Assembly: GCF_042432805.1 (NCBI RefSeq)
Contig: NZ_JBHLWO010000007.1
Coordinates: forward strand, 434,001 to 498,000
Direction: 5' to 3'
Source: Olivibacter oleidegradans
GTDB taxonomy: Bacteria; Bacteroidota; Bacteroidia; Sphingobacteriales; Sphingobacteriaceae
DNA: 64,000 nt
In this document: one piece after another, positions 1-9,055 of the stretch
Layout of the letters: every line of letters starts with the position of its first letter
Position numbering within the stretch: the stretch's first letter is position 1
Position numbers and translations under genes: made by a program
Notes under the pieces: model-generated
Databases searched by the model: none
What the model was told of the DNA's origin: nothing
The model's input: only the letters and a program-made list of their open reading frames with translations

Positions 1-2840
1 TTTTCTCTTATATCGGTTATGTGTCGAAAGAAGTAAAAGCAGCTGGACAAAGCTCACTAAACGTAGACCTTTCTCCAAATGCCGAAGCGCTTTCTGAAGT
101 CGTAGTGGTAGGCTATGGTACGCAACGAAAAGAGTCAGTGACAGGTTCCGTGGCATCAATTAGCGGAAGCGATCTAAACCAGGTACCTACGCCGAATATT
201 TCACAAGCCTTGCAAGGCCGTTTGCCAGGCGTCCAATTAGCACAAACATCCACCCGGCCAGGGGCAACAATGCAGATCCGTATCCGCGGTACCCGTTCTT
301 TGACAGCAGATAATAATCCACTGGTTGTTTTGGATGGTATCCCGTTTCCGGGCTCACTTGGAGATATTAATCCAAATGATATTAAAAGTATAGACGTGTT
401 AAAAGATGCCTCTGCGACGGCTATATATGGTTCGCGAGGTGCAAATGGGGTGATTTTGGTTACCACCAATAAAGGGCAGCAAGGTGAGCAGGCAAAGTTT
501 AGCTATAACGCTTACTATGGCGCGCAAACCTTATTTGCCAGATACCCCATGATGAATGGGGAAGAATTTGTAGCCTTACGTAAAGCTGCCGGTATCTTTT
601 CAAATGGTGTAGATGAGGCCGATAACGTGAACACCGATTGGCAGGATCTGAATTACCGGACCGGAGCAGTAAATAGCCACGATATCGGAATTTCCGGTGG
701 TACGGAAAAGGGGAGCTATAATGTTGGGGCTGCATTTTATCAGAACCAAGGCTTGATTCCTACGCAACAATATAAAAGATATTCGTTACGTAGCTCAATT
801 GACCAAGGGATTGGTAAACATTTTCGCGTGGGATTCACAACGAATAGCAATTATAACATCAGCGCTGGTAATCAACTTGGCTTATTTGGTGTATTGGCTG
901 CCTCGCCGATCCTCAACCCTTATAATGAAGATGGCACGCTAAAAAGAACCGTGAACGCCTCTTTAGGTGATAATTATGTGTTGACCAGAAAGGTGGTAGA
1001 GGGGCTACATGACGACGGAATGTGGATCAACGAAACCAGAGGCTTTGCAACCTATAATTCGATGTATGGTGAGGTGAATATCCCTTGGGTGGAGGGATTG
1101 AAATACCGTGTTAACCTTGGTCTGGATTTTATTCAAAGTAATAATGGTAATTACACGGGGGAAGGAGTCAATAACGTAAATCCGCAAACAATATCTACTG
1201 CGGGAATCAGTAACGCGCATACTTATCATTGGACCGTGGAAAACCTGATTACTTACGATAAAACAATAGCAGAAAAACATCATTTGAATTTCACCGGACT
1301 TTATTCTGCGGAACGGCAAAAGTATAATTCTTCGGCAATGTCCGCGAGGGATATTCCTTCTGAAGCTTTCCAGTTTTATAATTTGGGGCACGCCACCGGA
1401 GAAATTACCATCAATCCGGATCAACAGAATTATACCTTATGGGGCTTGATGTCCTGGATGGGAAGAGTCATGTATGACTATGATAATCGCTATATGCTAT
1501 CAGCTACCCTGCGCTCGGATGCTTCTTCAAGGTTAGCCCCCGAACATCGCTGGCATACATATCCGGCGGTATCTGCTGGATGGAATGTTGCCAATGAATC
1601 GTTTATGAAAGGGATTGATTGGATAAATATGTTGAAGTTACGGGTGGGCTATGGACAAACATCCAACCAAGCCATTGCTCCTTATGCTACATTGGGGCGT
1701 CTAAGTACGCGGCCTTACAATTTCGGTGAGGAAAATTATGCCGTTGGATATTATGTGACTCAATTGCCGAATAGCAACTTGGGCTGGGAATTTTCGGAAA
1801 CGTGGAACTACGGACTTGATTTTTCGCTGCTGAGTAACCGTTTATCAGGAACAATTGAATATTATACAACGCATACGAAAGACTTACTGCTTGGTGTCGG
1901 TTTACCGCCAACATCCGGCGTGCAGAGTTATACGGCTAACATCGGACAGACACAGAATAAAGGGATCGAGTTGACATTGAATGGGACTATCTTAGCCGGC
2001 GGACGAGATGGTTTAACTTGGGATCTTGGGGTCAACCTTTATGCGAACCGAAATAAATTGACCGCGCTTGCATCAGGTGCCACACAGGATGTGGGCAACT
2101 CCTGGTTTGTTGGCTATAACATCAATGCAATCTATGATTATGAAAAAATAGGTCTGTGGCAAGAGGGCGATCCTCACTTGGATATTTTGGAACCGGGTGG
2201 TAAGGTCGGGATGATTAAGGTGAAGTATACCGGCGGCTACAATGATGATGGTACGCCTGTCAGGCCTATTAATGCGGACGATCGACAAGTGATGAATGTT
2301 GATCCGGATTTTGAAGGGGGTTTTAATACACGATTGGCGTACAAAGGATTCGATTTAAGTGTGGTGGGCTTTTTCAAAAGCGGCGGACTACTGGTGAGTA
2401 CTTTATATGGGTCAGGAGGGTATTTGAATACACTTACTACGCGTAATAATAATGTGAAAGTCGACTATTGGACTCCGGAGAATACGGATGCGAAATATCC
2501 TAATCCAGCTGGACCGCTTAGCGGCGATAATCCGAAGTATGGTAGCACATTGGGTTATTTTGACGCTTCATTTTTGAAGCTACGTACTATTTCTTTGGGG
2601 TACGACTTTAATCGAAGTTTAATTAAAAGCCCGAACATGCGCTTACGTGGATACTTTACCGTTCAAAATCCCTTTGTTATGTTTTCACCTTATCATCGTG
2701 AATCAGGCATGGATCCGGAAACGAACTCATTCGGTGACGAAAATTCAGCTGTATCGTCTTATCCGAACCGGATTTTGACAATTGGAACGAATGCACCTGC
2801 AACCCGCAATTATGTGGTAGGGCTCAATCTTGTTTTTTAA
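1..2840 (+). CDS. SusC-like TonB-dependent outer-membrane receptor, 5' partial
   Basis: This is the outer-membrane channel of a SusC/SusD glycan importer, which takes up oligosaccharides with TonB energy. The reading frame is already open at base 3 and encodes FSYIGY, the end of the N-terminal CarboxypepD-like domain, so the real start lies outside the window; a GTG at 21 is internal. The plug begins with the family hallmark SEVVVVGYGTQRKESVTGSV, followed by the plug motif YGSRGANGVILVTT. A long beta-barrel ends in the aromatic VGLNLVF typical of outer-membrane proteins. The partner SusD gene starts 33 bases downstream and xylan-active enzymes follow, so xylo-oligosaccharides are the inferred cargo. 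The family call is secure; the substrate is inferred from context. Confidence 0.95.
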   Translation, partial: FSYIGYVSKEVKAAGQSSLNVDLSPNAEALSEVVVVGYGTQRKESVTGSVASISGSDLNQVPTPNISQALQGRLPGVQLAQTSTRPGATMQIRIRGTRSLTADNNPLVVLDGIPFPGSLGDINPNDIKSIDVLKDASATAIYGSRGANGVILVTTNKGQQGEQAKFSYNAYYGAQTLFARYPMMNGEEFVALRKAAGIFSNGVDEADNVNTDWQDLNYRTGAVNSHDIGISGGTEKGSYNVGAAFYQNQGLIPTQQYKRYSLRSSIDQGIGKHFRVGFTTNSNYNISAGNQLGLFGVLAASPILNPYNEDGTLKRTVNASLGDNYVLTRKVVEGLHDDGMWINETRGFATYNSMYGEVNIPWVEGLKYRVNLGLDFIQSNNGNYTGEGVNNVNPQTISTAGISNAHTYHWTVENLITYDKTIAEKHHLNFTGLYSAERQKYNSSAMSARDIPSEAFQFYNLGHATGEITINPDQQNYTLWGLMSWMGRVMYDYDNRYMLSATLRSDASSRLAPEHRWHTYPAVSAGWNVANESFMKGIDWINMLKLRVGYGQTSNQAIAPYATLGRLSTRPYNFGEENYAVGYYVTQLPNSNLGWEFSETWNYGLDFSLLSNRLSGTIEYYTTHTKDLLLGVGLPPTSGVQSYTANIGQTQNKGIELTLNGTILAGGRDGLTWDLGVNLYANRNKLTALASGATQDVGNSWFVGYNINAIYDYEKIGLWQEGDPHLDILEPGGKVGMIKVKYTGGYNDDGTPVRPINADDRQVMNVDPDFEGGFNTRLAYKGFDLSVVGFFKSGGLLVSTLYGSGGYLNTLTTRNNNVKVDYWTPENTDAKYPNPAGPLSGDNPKYGSTLGYFDASFLKLRTISLGYDFNRSLIKSPNMRLRGYFTVQNPFVMFSPYHRESGMDPETNSFGDENSAVSSYPNRILTIGTNAPATRNYVVGLNLVF

Positions 2841-2873
2841 TGCCTTGACGGTTAACCATTAAAGAAATAAAAA

Positions 2874-4826
2874 ATGAAAGCGATTATAAATATAAAAAGT
2901 TTTCTCGGTACTGCCTTGGCGGTATTATTAATGACTGGTTGCTCAAAAATTTTAGACGAGCAGCCGCGCAGTATTTTTACTCCCGATTACTTTTCTACCG
3001 AAAAAGGTGTTTTGGGTGGCATAACGTCTATGTATGCACATTTACGCTATTTATATGGCGAGGCCTACTATTATAACTCTTGTATTACCGGTACGGATGA
3101 AGCGACCTATGCGCAGAGTGCAGATGGGAACTTTAGAGATATGGACCTGTCGGGTGTCGGTCAGATTAGTGCCACAAGCCATCCTACGAGTTTTGTTTGG
3201 AATGTAAGCTTTCCAAATATAAACACGGCAAGTGGAATTATTGAAAATGCAGCTAATGTAGGGGTGGCTGAATCAATTGTGGCAGAGGCTCGGTTCTTTC
3301 GTGCATTTGATTATTTCTTGCTGGTGCAAACCTATGGGGGAGTGCCGTTAGACTTAGGAGCCGGTGAATTGAAATTTAATACCAATCCCGTTCGTTTTTC
3401 GGTTCGTAATACCGTGCCGGAAGTGTATACGAAAGCGATTTTTCCCGATTTACTCTTAGCGGTGGAAAATCTACCGAATGCCGGACGGGTAACGGGTGGT
3501 GTAACGAAAACGCTTGCTCGACTTTATTTAGCGAAAGCCTACCTTACCTATGCGTGGTGGCTCGAAAACCCAAATAATATCCCTACATATCCCGAAGTTG
3601 GTAGGACAGACCCCGATGGACACGACGCTCAATGGTATTTTCAGCAGGCTTATAATATAGCCGTAGAAGCAATTGACAACCCGGGACCCTTTAGTTTACA
3701 ACCAAGCTATTATGACATACATATCGGATCAAACGATCGCAATAGTGAAATTTTATTGTATGCGGATCATACGGAGAAGAGTGCATTTTACAATGGAGGA
3801 AGCTTAGAATATGGAAGCGGCGGTGCACCTGATAATTTCGCTGTTTGGATGTTTACCTGGAATTATACCCTCCTTAGAAGTGGTAGCGATGCTTCGTGGT
3901 CGAATGCCGTGAGCTCCGTGCAACGCGAGGCCGTGCAGTCGTTGGGCCGCCCATGGACGCGGATGGCGCCAACCATTGACGTCATAAAAAATACCTTTGC
4001 GGATAAAACCAATGATTCGCGGTATGATGGTACTTTCGTGACCGTTTATCGTGGGAACTGGCCAAAGGCCGGTGTTTCCCAAGCGGTGTTATACAATGCA
4101 AATAACTTGCCTGTTAATCCGGGGGATCCGATATTGACTTTTTTGACGGAAGAACCTGAAACGCCAATTGATTATGCTAACTGGGCCTCAAAAAGTAATG
4201 TAGGAGCCGGTGCATTACCGGGACGGGCAGATTTCGTTATTTCTCCCGAAGGGGTCAGTAGGCTAAGGTATCCGGGCCTTTGGAAGTTAGGAACCTACCG
4301 CACAGATAACGGCGACGGTTTAGGTCAACCTAATGCGGGAAGTACTCGGCCTTTTAATATCGCTAAATTTTCTGAACTTTACTTTATTGCTGCTGAGGCA
4401 GCTGTTAAGGGGGCTGCCGTACAGGGTGGTAAATCGGCCAGAGAACTGATTAACGTAATACGGGCGCGTGCAGGAAAATGGACATTCGATAATGCGGGAA
4501 ATATGGAAAAGATAGCCGATTACAGTGCGCAGATGACTGCAGCTACGCCTACTACGATTGATATTAACTATATTTTGGCCGAACGTTCCCGGGAGTACTA
4601 TGGAGAAGGTTACCGTTGGTACGATTTGGTGCGGACTCAGAAATGGGCTGAATTGTCGGCTAACTATCGTATAGGAGGCAATGGTATTGGCGATCATACG
4701 CCGATGACCGTGACACGGAGCATCCAGCCTTTCCATTATTTGCGTCCTATACCGCAAGGTCAATTAGATGGTATGCAAATGACGGAAGCGGAAAAAGCTG
4801 CGTATCAAAATCCGGGATATAACTAG
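2874..4826 (+). CDS. SusD/RagB-like surface glycan-binding lipoprotein
   Basis: This is the surface lipoprotein that caps the SusC channel and binds oligosaccharides before import. A hydrophobic signal ends in a lipobox (LLMTGC, acylated Cys at about residue 23). The SusD signatures are visible: DEQPRSIFTPDYF near the N-terminus, AEARFFRAFDYFLLVQTYGGVPL at about 140-160 with its TPR-like helix, and the C-terminal ILAERSREYYGEGYRWYDLVR and FHYLRPIPQGQLDG blocks. At 650 residues it is larger than the 500-600 usual for the family. It is co-transcribed with the SusC gene upstream; a short hairpin separates it from the enzyme genes. The ligand is inferred to be decorated xylo-oligosaccharide. Confidence 0.94.
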   Translation: MKAIINIKSFLGTALAVLLMTGCSKILDEQPRSIFTPDYFSTEKGVLGGITSMYAHLRYLYGEAYYYNSCITGTDEATYAQSADGNFRDMDLSGVGQISATSHPTSFVWNVSFPNINTASGIIENAANVGVAESIVAEARFFRAFDYFLLVQTYGGVPLDLGAGELKFNTNPVRFSVRNTVPEVYTKAIFPDLLLAVENLPNAGRVTGGVTKTLARLYLAKAYLTYAWWLENPNNIPTYPEVGRTDPDGHDAQWYFQQAYNIAVEAIDNPGPFSLQPSYYDIHIGSNDRNSEILLYADHTEKSAFYNGGSLEYGSGGAPDNFAVWMFTWNYTLLRSGSDASWSNAVSSVQREAVQSLGRPWTRMAPTIDVIKNTFADKTNDSRYDGTFVTVYRGNWPKAGVSQAVLYNANNLPVNPGDPILTFLTEEPETPIDYANWASKSNVGAGALPGRADFVISPEGVSRLRYPGLWKLGTYRTDNGDGLGQPNAGSTRPFNIAKFSELYFIAAEAAVKGAAVQGGKSARELINVIRARAGKWTFDNAGNMEKIADYSAQMTAATPTTIDINYILAERSREYYGEGYRWYDLVRTQKWAELSANYRIGGNGIGDHTPMTVTRSIQPFHYLRPIPQGQLDGMQMTEAEKAAYQNPGYN

Positions 4827-4842
4827 GAGTAGAATAATGAGA

Positions 4843-4863
4843 GACAGCTCATGGTGGGCTGTC
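4843..4863 (+). promoter_or_regulatory. intercistronic hairpin after susD
   Basis: GACAGCTC (4843-4850) and GGGCTGTC (4856-4863) form an 8-bp stem with one T-G wobble around a 5-base loop, in the 51 bases between the susD stop and the next start. No T-tract follows, so it is not an obvious full terminator. A 3' stabilising or attenuating hairpin after susCD would lower enzyme mRNA relative to transporter mRNA. The structure is seen; the function is inferred. Confidence 0.4.
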
Positions 4864-4877
4864 AATTAAAATAGACC

Positions 4878-6443
4878 ATGAAAAGATTGTTCCTTTTAAG
4901 TGGGGCGGTATTGATGATATTGATGCCTTTAAGTAGCATAGCCCAAAATGCAAAAGCTCGAAATCCTGTTATTTTTTCGGATGTGCCGGATATGTCAATG
5001 ATTCGTGTTGAAGATACTTATTATATGAGTAGTACTACCATGCACATGAATCCCGGGCTACCTTTGATGAAATCCAAAGACCTCATCAATTGGGAGCTGA
5101 TTGGCTATGCTCATAAGGCTTTGGCCGATATGGATGAACTCAATCTGAATCATGGTAAAAATACTTATGGTAGAGGTTCTTGGGCCAGTAGTCTTCGATA
5201 CCACAAGGGGGTTTATTATGTAAGTACATTCGCGCAGACTACCGGTAAAACCTATATCTATATGACTAAAGATATAGAAAAAGGTCCTTGGGAGGTAAAA
5301 GAGTTCAAGCCGATGATGCACGATCATACCCTCTTTTTTGAAGATGATAAGGCTTATATGATTTGGGGCAGTGGCCAACTGCATATTGTTGAGTTATTGC
5401 CGGATTTTTCCGGCATAAAGCCTGAAACCCAACATGTGTTGATCGACAATGCAACGTTGCCAAGTACACCGAATGGAACGCGGGGCGGATTGCCGGCAGA
5501 AGGTTCTCAGCTATTTAAGGTAAACGGGAAATACTATCTTTTTAATATATCCTGGCCTCCGGGAGGCATGCGTACGGTCATTGTTCATCGCGCTGATCAG
5601 TTGATGGGACCTTATGAAGGGCGGGTGATGTTGCAAGATAAAGGCGTAGCACAAGGGGGCTTGATTGAGAGCACTCATGGCGAATGGTACGCTTATCTGT
5701 TTCAAGATCATGGTGCGGTTGGTCGTATTCCGTTTTTAGTACCCGTTCAATGGAAAGATGATTGGCCAATATTGGGCATTGATGGTAAGGTACCCCAAGA
5801 GCTAAATTTACCTGCAAGTAAAGGCTTGGTTCCAGGCATCGTTAATTCGGACAATTTCAGTCGCAAAAAAGGAGAAATAAAATTACCTCTAGTATGGCAG
5901 TGGAATCATAACCCGGTGGATACGCTTTGGTCCGTGACCGAGCGTGAGGGATACCTCCGGTTGAAAACCGGTCGCATTGATACCAACTTCTTACAAGCAA
6001 GAAATACATTAACACAGCGGACAATAGGTCCTGCTTGTAGTGCGAGCATTGCCATAGAAGTGGCCAAAATGAAAGATGGCGATTTTGCCGGCTTATCTCT
6101 TTTACAAAAAAATTATGGAATAGTTGGCGTCCAATCAGTGGGTAATCAAAAATATTTGGTCATGGTTAATGCTTCGACCGGTAGTCTTAAGGAGTTTGCA
6201 AAAATTCCCTTGGATCAACAACGCGTATATCTGAAAGCTGCATGCGATTTCAGGGATAAGAGGGACGTTGCCAATTTCTTTTTTAGTCTAGACGGGGAAA
6301 AATGGATATCGATTGGAACACCTTTGAAAATGTCTTATACCTTGCCCCACTTTATGGGTTATCGGTTTGGATTGTTCAATTACGCAACTAAAAATACCGG
6401 AGGATATGTAGACATTGATTTTTTTGACTATAAGGATAAATGA
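4878..6443 (+). CDS. secreted GH43 glycoside hydrolase (subfamily-12-like)
   Basis: A five-bladed GH43 enzyme, probably an alpha-L-arabinofuranosidase or beta-xylosidase acting on xylan side chains or oligosaccharides. The signal peptide ends at SSIAQ. The three GH43 catalytic carboxylates can be placed: D38 in VPDMSM (general base), D149 in MMHDHTLFF (pKa modulator) and E208 in PAEGSQLF (general acid). The first blade reads DTYYMSSTTMHMNPGLPL, a form seen in subfamily-12-type enzymes. After about residue 320 comes a C-terminal beta-sandwich domain, as in xylan-active GH43 proteins. The stop overlaps the next start by four bases (ATGA), indicating translational coupling with the GH115 gene. 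The exact specificity cannot be read from sequence alone. Confidence 0.88.
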   Translation: MKRLFLLSGAVLMILMPLSSIAQNAKARNPVIFSDVPDMSMIRVEDTYYMSSTTMHMNPGLPLMKSKDLINWELIGYAHKALADMDELNLNHGKNTYGRGSWASSLRYHKGVYYVSTFAQTTGKTYIYMTKDIEKGPWEVKEFKPMMHDHTLFFEDDKAYMIWGSGQLHIVELLPDFSGIKPETQHVLIDNATLPSTPNGTRGGLPAEGSQLFKVNGKYYLFNISWPPGGMRTVIVHRADQLMGPYEGRVMLQDKGVAQGGLIESTHGEWYAYLFQDHGAVGRIPFLVPVQWKDDWPILGIDGKVPQELNLPASKGLVPGIVNSDNFSRKKGEIKLPLVWQWNHNPVDTLWSVTEREGYLRLKTGRIDTNFLQARNTLTQRTIGPACSASIAIEVAKMKDGDFAGLSLLQKNYGIVGVQSVGNQKYLVMVNASTGSLKEFAKIPLDQQRVYLKAACDFRDKRDVANFFFSLDGEKWISIGTPLKMSYTLPHFMGYRFGLFNYATKNTGGYVDIDFFDYKDK

Positions 6444-8989
6444 TAAAGACAAATAACATGATAGCGATTCGGTCTATTTTTAGAGCTTTGTTACTTACGA
6501 TTTTAGCACTGCAGATAAGTTTTTCGTTGATTGCTGCAAGCGTTGATATACCTGCATATATTGACTTCACTGAACAACCGGGCTACTTGCCTCTGGTAAA
6601 AGGCGGCAACGCAATTCCCATTATAGGGGGAGGAAACGAAGACGACGCGGTTGTCCGGGCAATAGATCAGTTGCGGCAAGATTTTGAAAAGGTAACCGGT
6701 GTTGAACCCATAGTTACACCCGATCACGTGTCGGCAGGGAGTAAAACGCTGCTTTTAATAGGTACCTTGGGCCGGAATCCATTGATCGATCAATTAGTAA
6801 AACAGAAGAAGCTTGATGTATCTGCAATCCGTGGGCAGTGGGAAGCATCGCTGACACAAACGATAGACAATCCATTACCTGGTGTAGAAAAAGCATTACT
6901 TATTGTGGGAAGTGATCGGCGTGGAACGATCTATGGCATTTATGAGTTATCTAAACAGATGGGCGTATCGCCTTGGTATTGGTGGGCGGATGTTCCTATT
7001 CAGCGGCATTCCGCGGTGTATGCCCGCTCGATAAAGACAATCAGCCAACCGAAGGTTAAGTACCGTGGTATTTTTTTAAATGACGAAGCTCCTGCATTAT
7101 CCGGTTGGGCTAAAGAAAAGTTTGGTGGCTTTAACCATGAATTTTATGAGCATGTTTTTGAGCTTATTCTGCGTCTAAAAGGCAATTACCTCTGGCCGGC
7201 TATGTGGGGAAGCGCTTTCTATGATGATGACCCCGAAAATGCAATTTGGGCCGACAGAATGGGAATAGTTATGGGAACATCGCATCATGAACCACTGACC
7301 CGAGCTCATGATGAATGGCGCCGTTATGGTAAAGGACCTTGGGATTATCAGCAGAATGCCGAGAACCTTCGGGATTTCTGGCGAAGTGGCATTCGTAGGA
7401 TGGGAGCTAGAGAAAGTGTTGTCACCATCGGTATGCGTGGCGACGGTGATGAGCCGATGAGCGAGGAGAGTAACATCCAGCTGCTGGAGCAAATTGTGAA
7501 CGACCAGCGCAAAATTATTGCCGATGAGACCGGCAAAGCTGCGAAAGAAACACCTCAACTTTGGGCCTTATATAAGGAGGTGCAGGATTATTATGATAAA
7601 GGAATGCGCGTACCCGATGATGTAACCCTATTGCTTTGCGACGACAACTGGGGAAATATACGGAAGCTACCGGATCCGGCTGCAAAAAAAAGGAGCGGCG
7701 GTTATGGGATTTACTATCATTTCGATTACGTGGGCGGTCCCCGCAATTCCAAGTGGATTAATGTCAGTCAGGTGCAACGCGTTTGGGAACAGATGAACCT
7801 GGCTTATCAATATGGAGTGGACCAGATATGGATTGTGAATGTAGGTGATTTAAAACCGATGGAATACCCGATTTCATTTTTCCTGGACATGGCATGGAAC
7901 CCAAATCAGTTTAACGCATCCAATTTGCTACAGCATACTGAAAGCTGGTGTGCACAACAATTCGGTGAAAAGTATGCAAAAGAATCGGCCCGTTTGATCA
8001 ATACTTATACAAAATATAATCATCGGATTACACCTGAATTGTTGGACGAAAACACCTACAGTTTGGAAAACTATGGTGAGTTTGAACGCGTGGTTGAAGA
8101 CTATCGTAATTTATTGATCGATGCCATGCGACTTTACTACATATTGCCTCAACAGTATCGGTACGCTTTTGACGAATTGGTCCTGTTTCCTATCAATGCA
8201 TGTTCTAATTTATACGAAATGTATTATGCAGTAGCCAAAAACCGATTTTTCGCGAACAAAAATAATGAGCGAGCTAATTATTGGGCCGATCAGGTTAAGC
8301 GCTGTTTCGAACGCGATTCAATATTAACCGTACATTATAATAAAGATATAGCGAATGGCAAGTGGTCGCATATGATGGATCAGATTCGGATTGGCTATAA
8401 GATTTGGCAAGAGCCTCACAAAAGCACGATGCCTGATGTAAGTTATTTGCCTATGACGAAGCCGAAACATAAAATTTTTATAGAGGCCGACGGTTATGTA
8501 TCGATGGAGGCTGAAAATTACCATATCGCTAGTGGGAGCGACAAGGTTGCATGGACGATCATACCGGATCTAGGAAAAACGCTTTCCGGTGTAACAACCG
8601 CTCCGGTGACCAATACCCCCAATGAACAGGTATACCTTGAGTATAAGATAGATCTCCGGGCGACAGGAAAAGCAAAATTGATTGTTTTAACTTCGCCAAC
8701 TTTAAATTTCAATGCGAATAAAGGTTTACGTTATGCCGTGTCTATGGACGGAGGGGCTGAGCAGGAGGTGAATATCAATGGGCATTATCGGGGAGAGCTC
8801 GGTGAATGGCAGGCGAAACGGATCATAGAAACCGCTACTACACACCTTATCGAAAAGGCGGGGCTTCATACGATTCGCATCCGTCCGTTGGAACCAGGTA
8901 TTGTGTTTCAGAAGATTATTTTGGATGTAGGGGGATTAAAACCATCATATTTAGGTCCCCCACAAAGTGAGTACAAAAGAGATGATTAA
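6440..8989 (+). CDS. GH115 xylan alpha-1,2-glucuronidase
   Basis: Removes (4-O-methyl)glucuronic acid from internal xylose units of glucuronoxylan. GH115 signatures are clear: GTIYGIYELSKQMGVSPWYWWADVP at about 155-180 (quoted here only as a landmark), KYRGIFLNDEAPALSGW, then LRLKGNYLWPAMWGSAF and MGTSHHEPL in the catalytic (beta/alpha)8 region, and LLCDDNWGN near the active site. The C-terminal 170 residues, beginning EADGYVSMEAENY, match the all-beta domain found at the end of GH115 enzymes. Two in-frame starts exist: the ATG at 6440 overlapping the previous stop, and one at 6458 that sits closer to the hydrophobic signal ending LIAAS. At 849 residues it is of normal length. Confidence is high. 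Confidence 0.93.
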   Translation: MIKTNNMIAIRSIFRALLLTILALQISFSLIAASVDIPAYIDFTEQPGYLPLVKGGNAIPIIGGGNEDDAVVRAIDQLRQDFEKVTGVEPIVTPDHVSAGSKTLLLIGTLGRNPLIDQLVKQKKLDVSAIRGQWEASLTQTIDNPLPGVEKALLIVGSDRRGTIYGIYELSKQMGVSPWYWWADVPIQRHSAVYARSIKTISQPKVKYRGIFLNDEAPALSGWAKEKFGGFNHEFYEHVFELILRLKGNYLWPAMWGSAFYDDDPENAIWADRMGIVMGTSHHEPLTRAHDEWRRYGKGPWDYQQNAENLRDFWRSGIRRMGARESVVTIGMRGDGDEPMSEESNIQLLEQIVNDQRKIIADETGKAAKETPQLWALYKEVQDYYDKGMRVPDDVTLLLCDDNWGNIRKLPDPAAKKRSGGYGIYYHFDYVGGPRNSKWINVSQVQRVWEQMNLAYQYGVDQIWIVNVGDLKPMEYPISFFLDMAWNPNQFNASNLLQHTESWCAQQFGEKYAKESARLINTYTKYNHRITPELLDENTYSLENYGEFERVVEDYRNLLIDAMRLYYILPQQYRYAFDELVLFPINACSNLYEMYYAVAKNRFFANKNNERANYWADQVKRCFERDSILTVHYNKDIANGKWSHMMDQIRIGYKIWQEPHKSTMPDVSYLPMTKPKHKIFIEADGYVSMEAENYHIASGSDKVAWTIIPDLGKTLSGVTTAPVTNTPNEQVYLEYKIDLRATGKAKLIVLTSPTLNFNANKGLRYAVSMDGGAEQEVNINGHYRGELGEWQAKRIIETATTHLIEKAGLHTIRIRPLEPGIVFQKIILDVGGLKPSYLGPPQSEYKRDD

Positions 8990-9055
8990 CGCTTAGCACC
9001 TGAAGATGAGAACAAACGATCATACAGACAGAAGACGAAACAATAATAGAATTAT

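Noticed and set aside
113..2288. Long minus-strand frames under the first SusC gene
   Set aside because: They mirror a strongly supported coding gene, have no domains and are frame shadows. The same applies to the opposite-strand frames under the other large genes.
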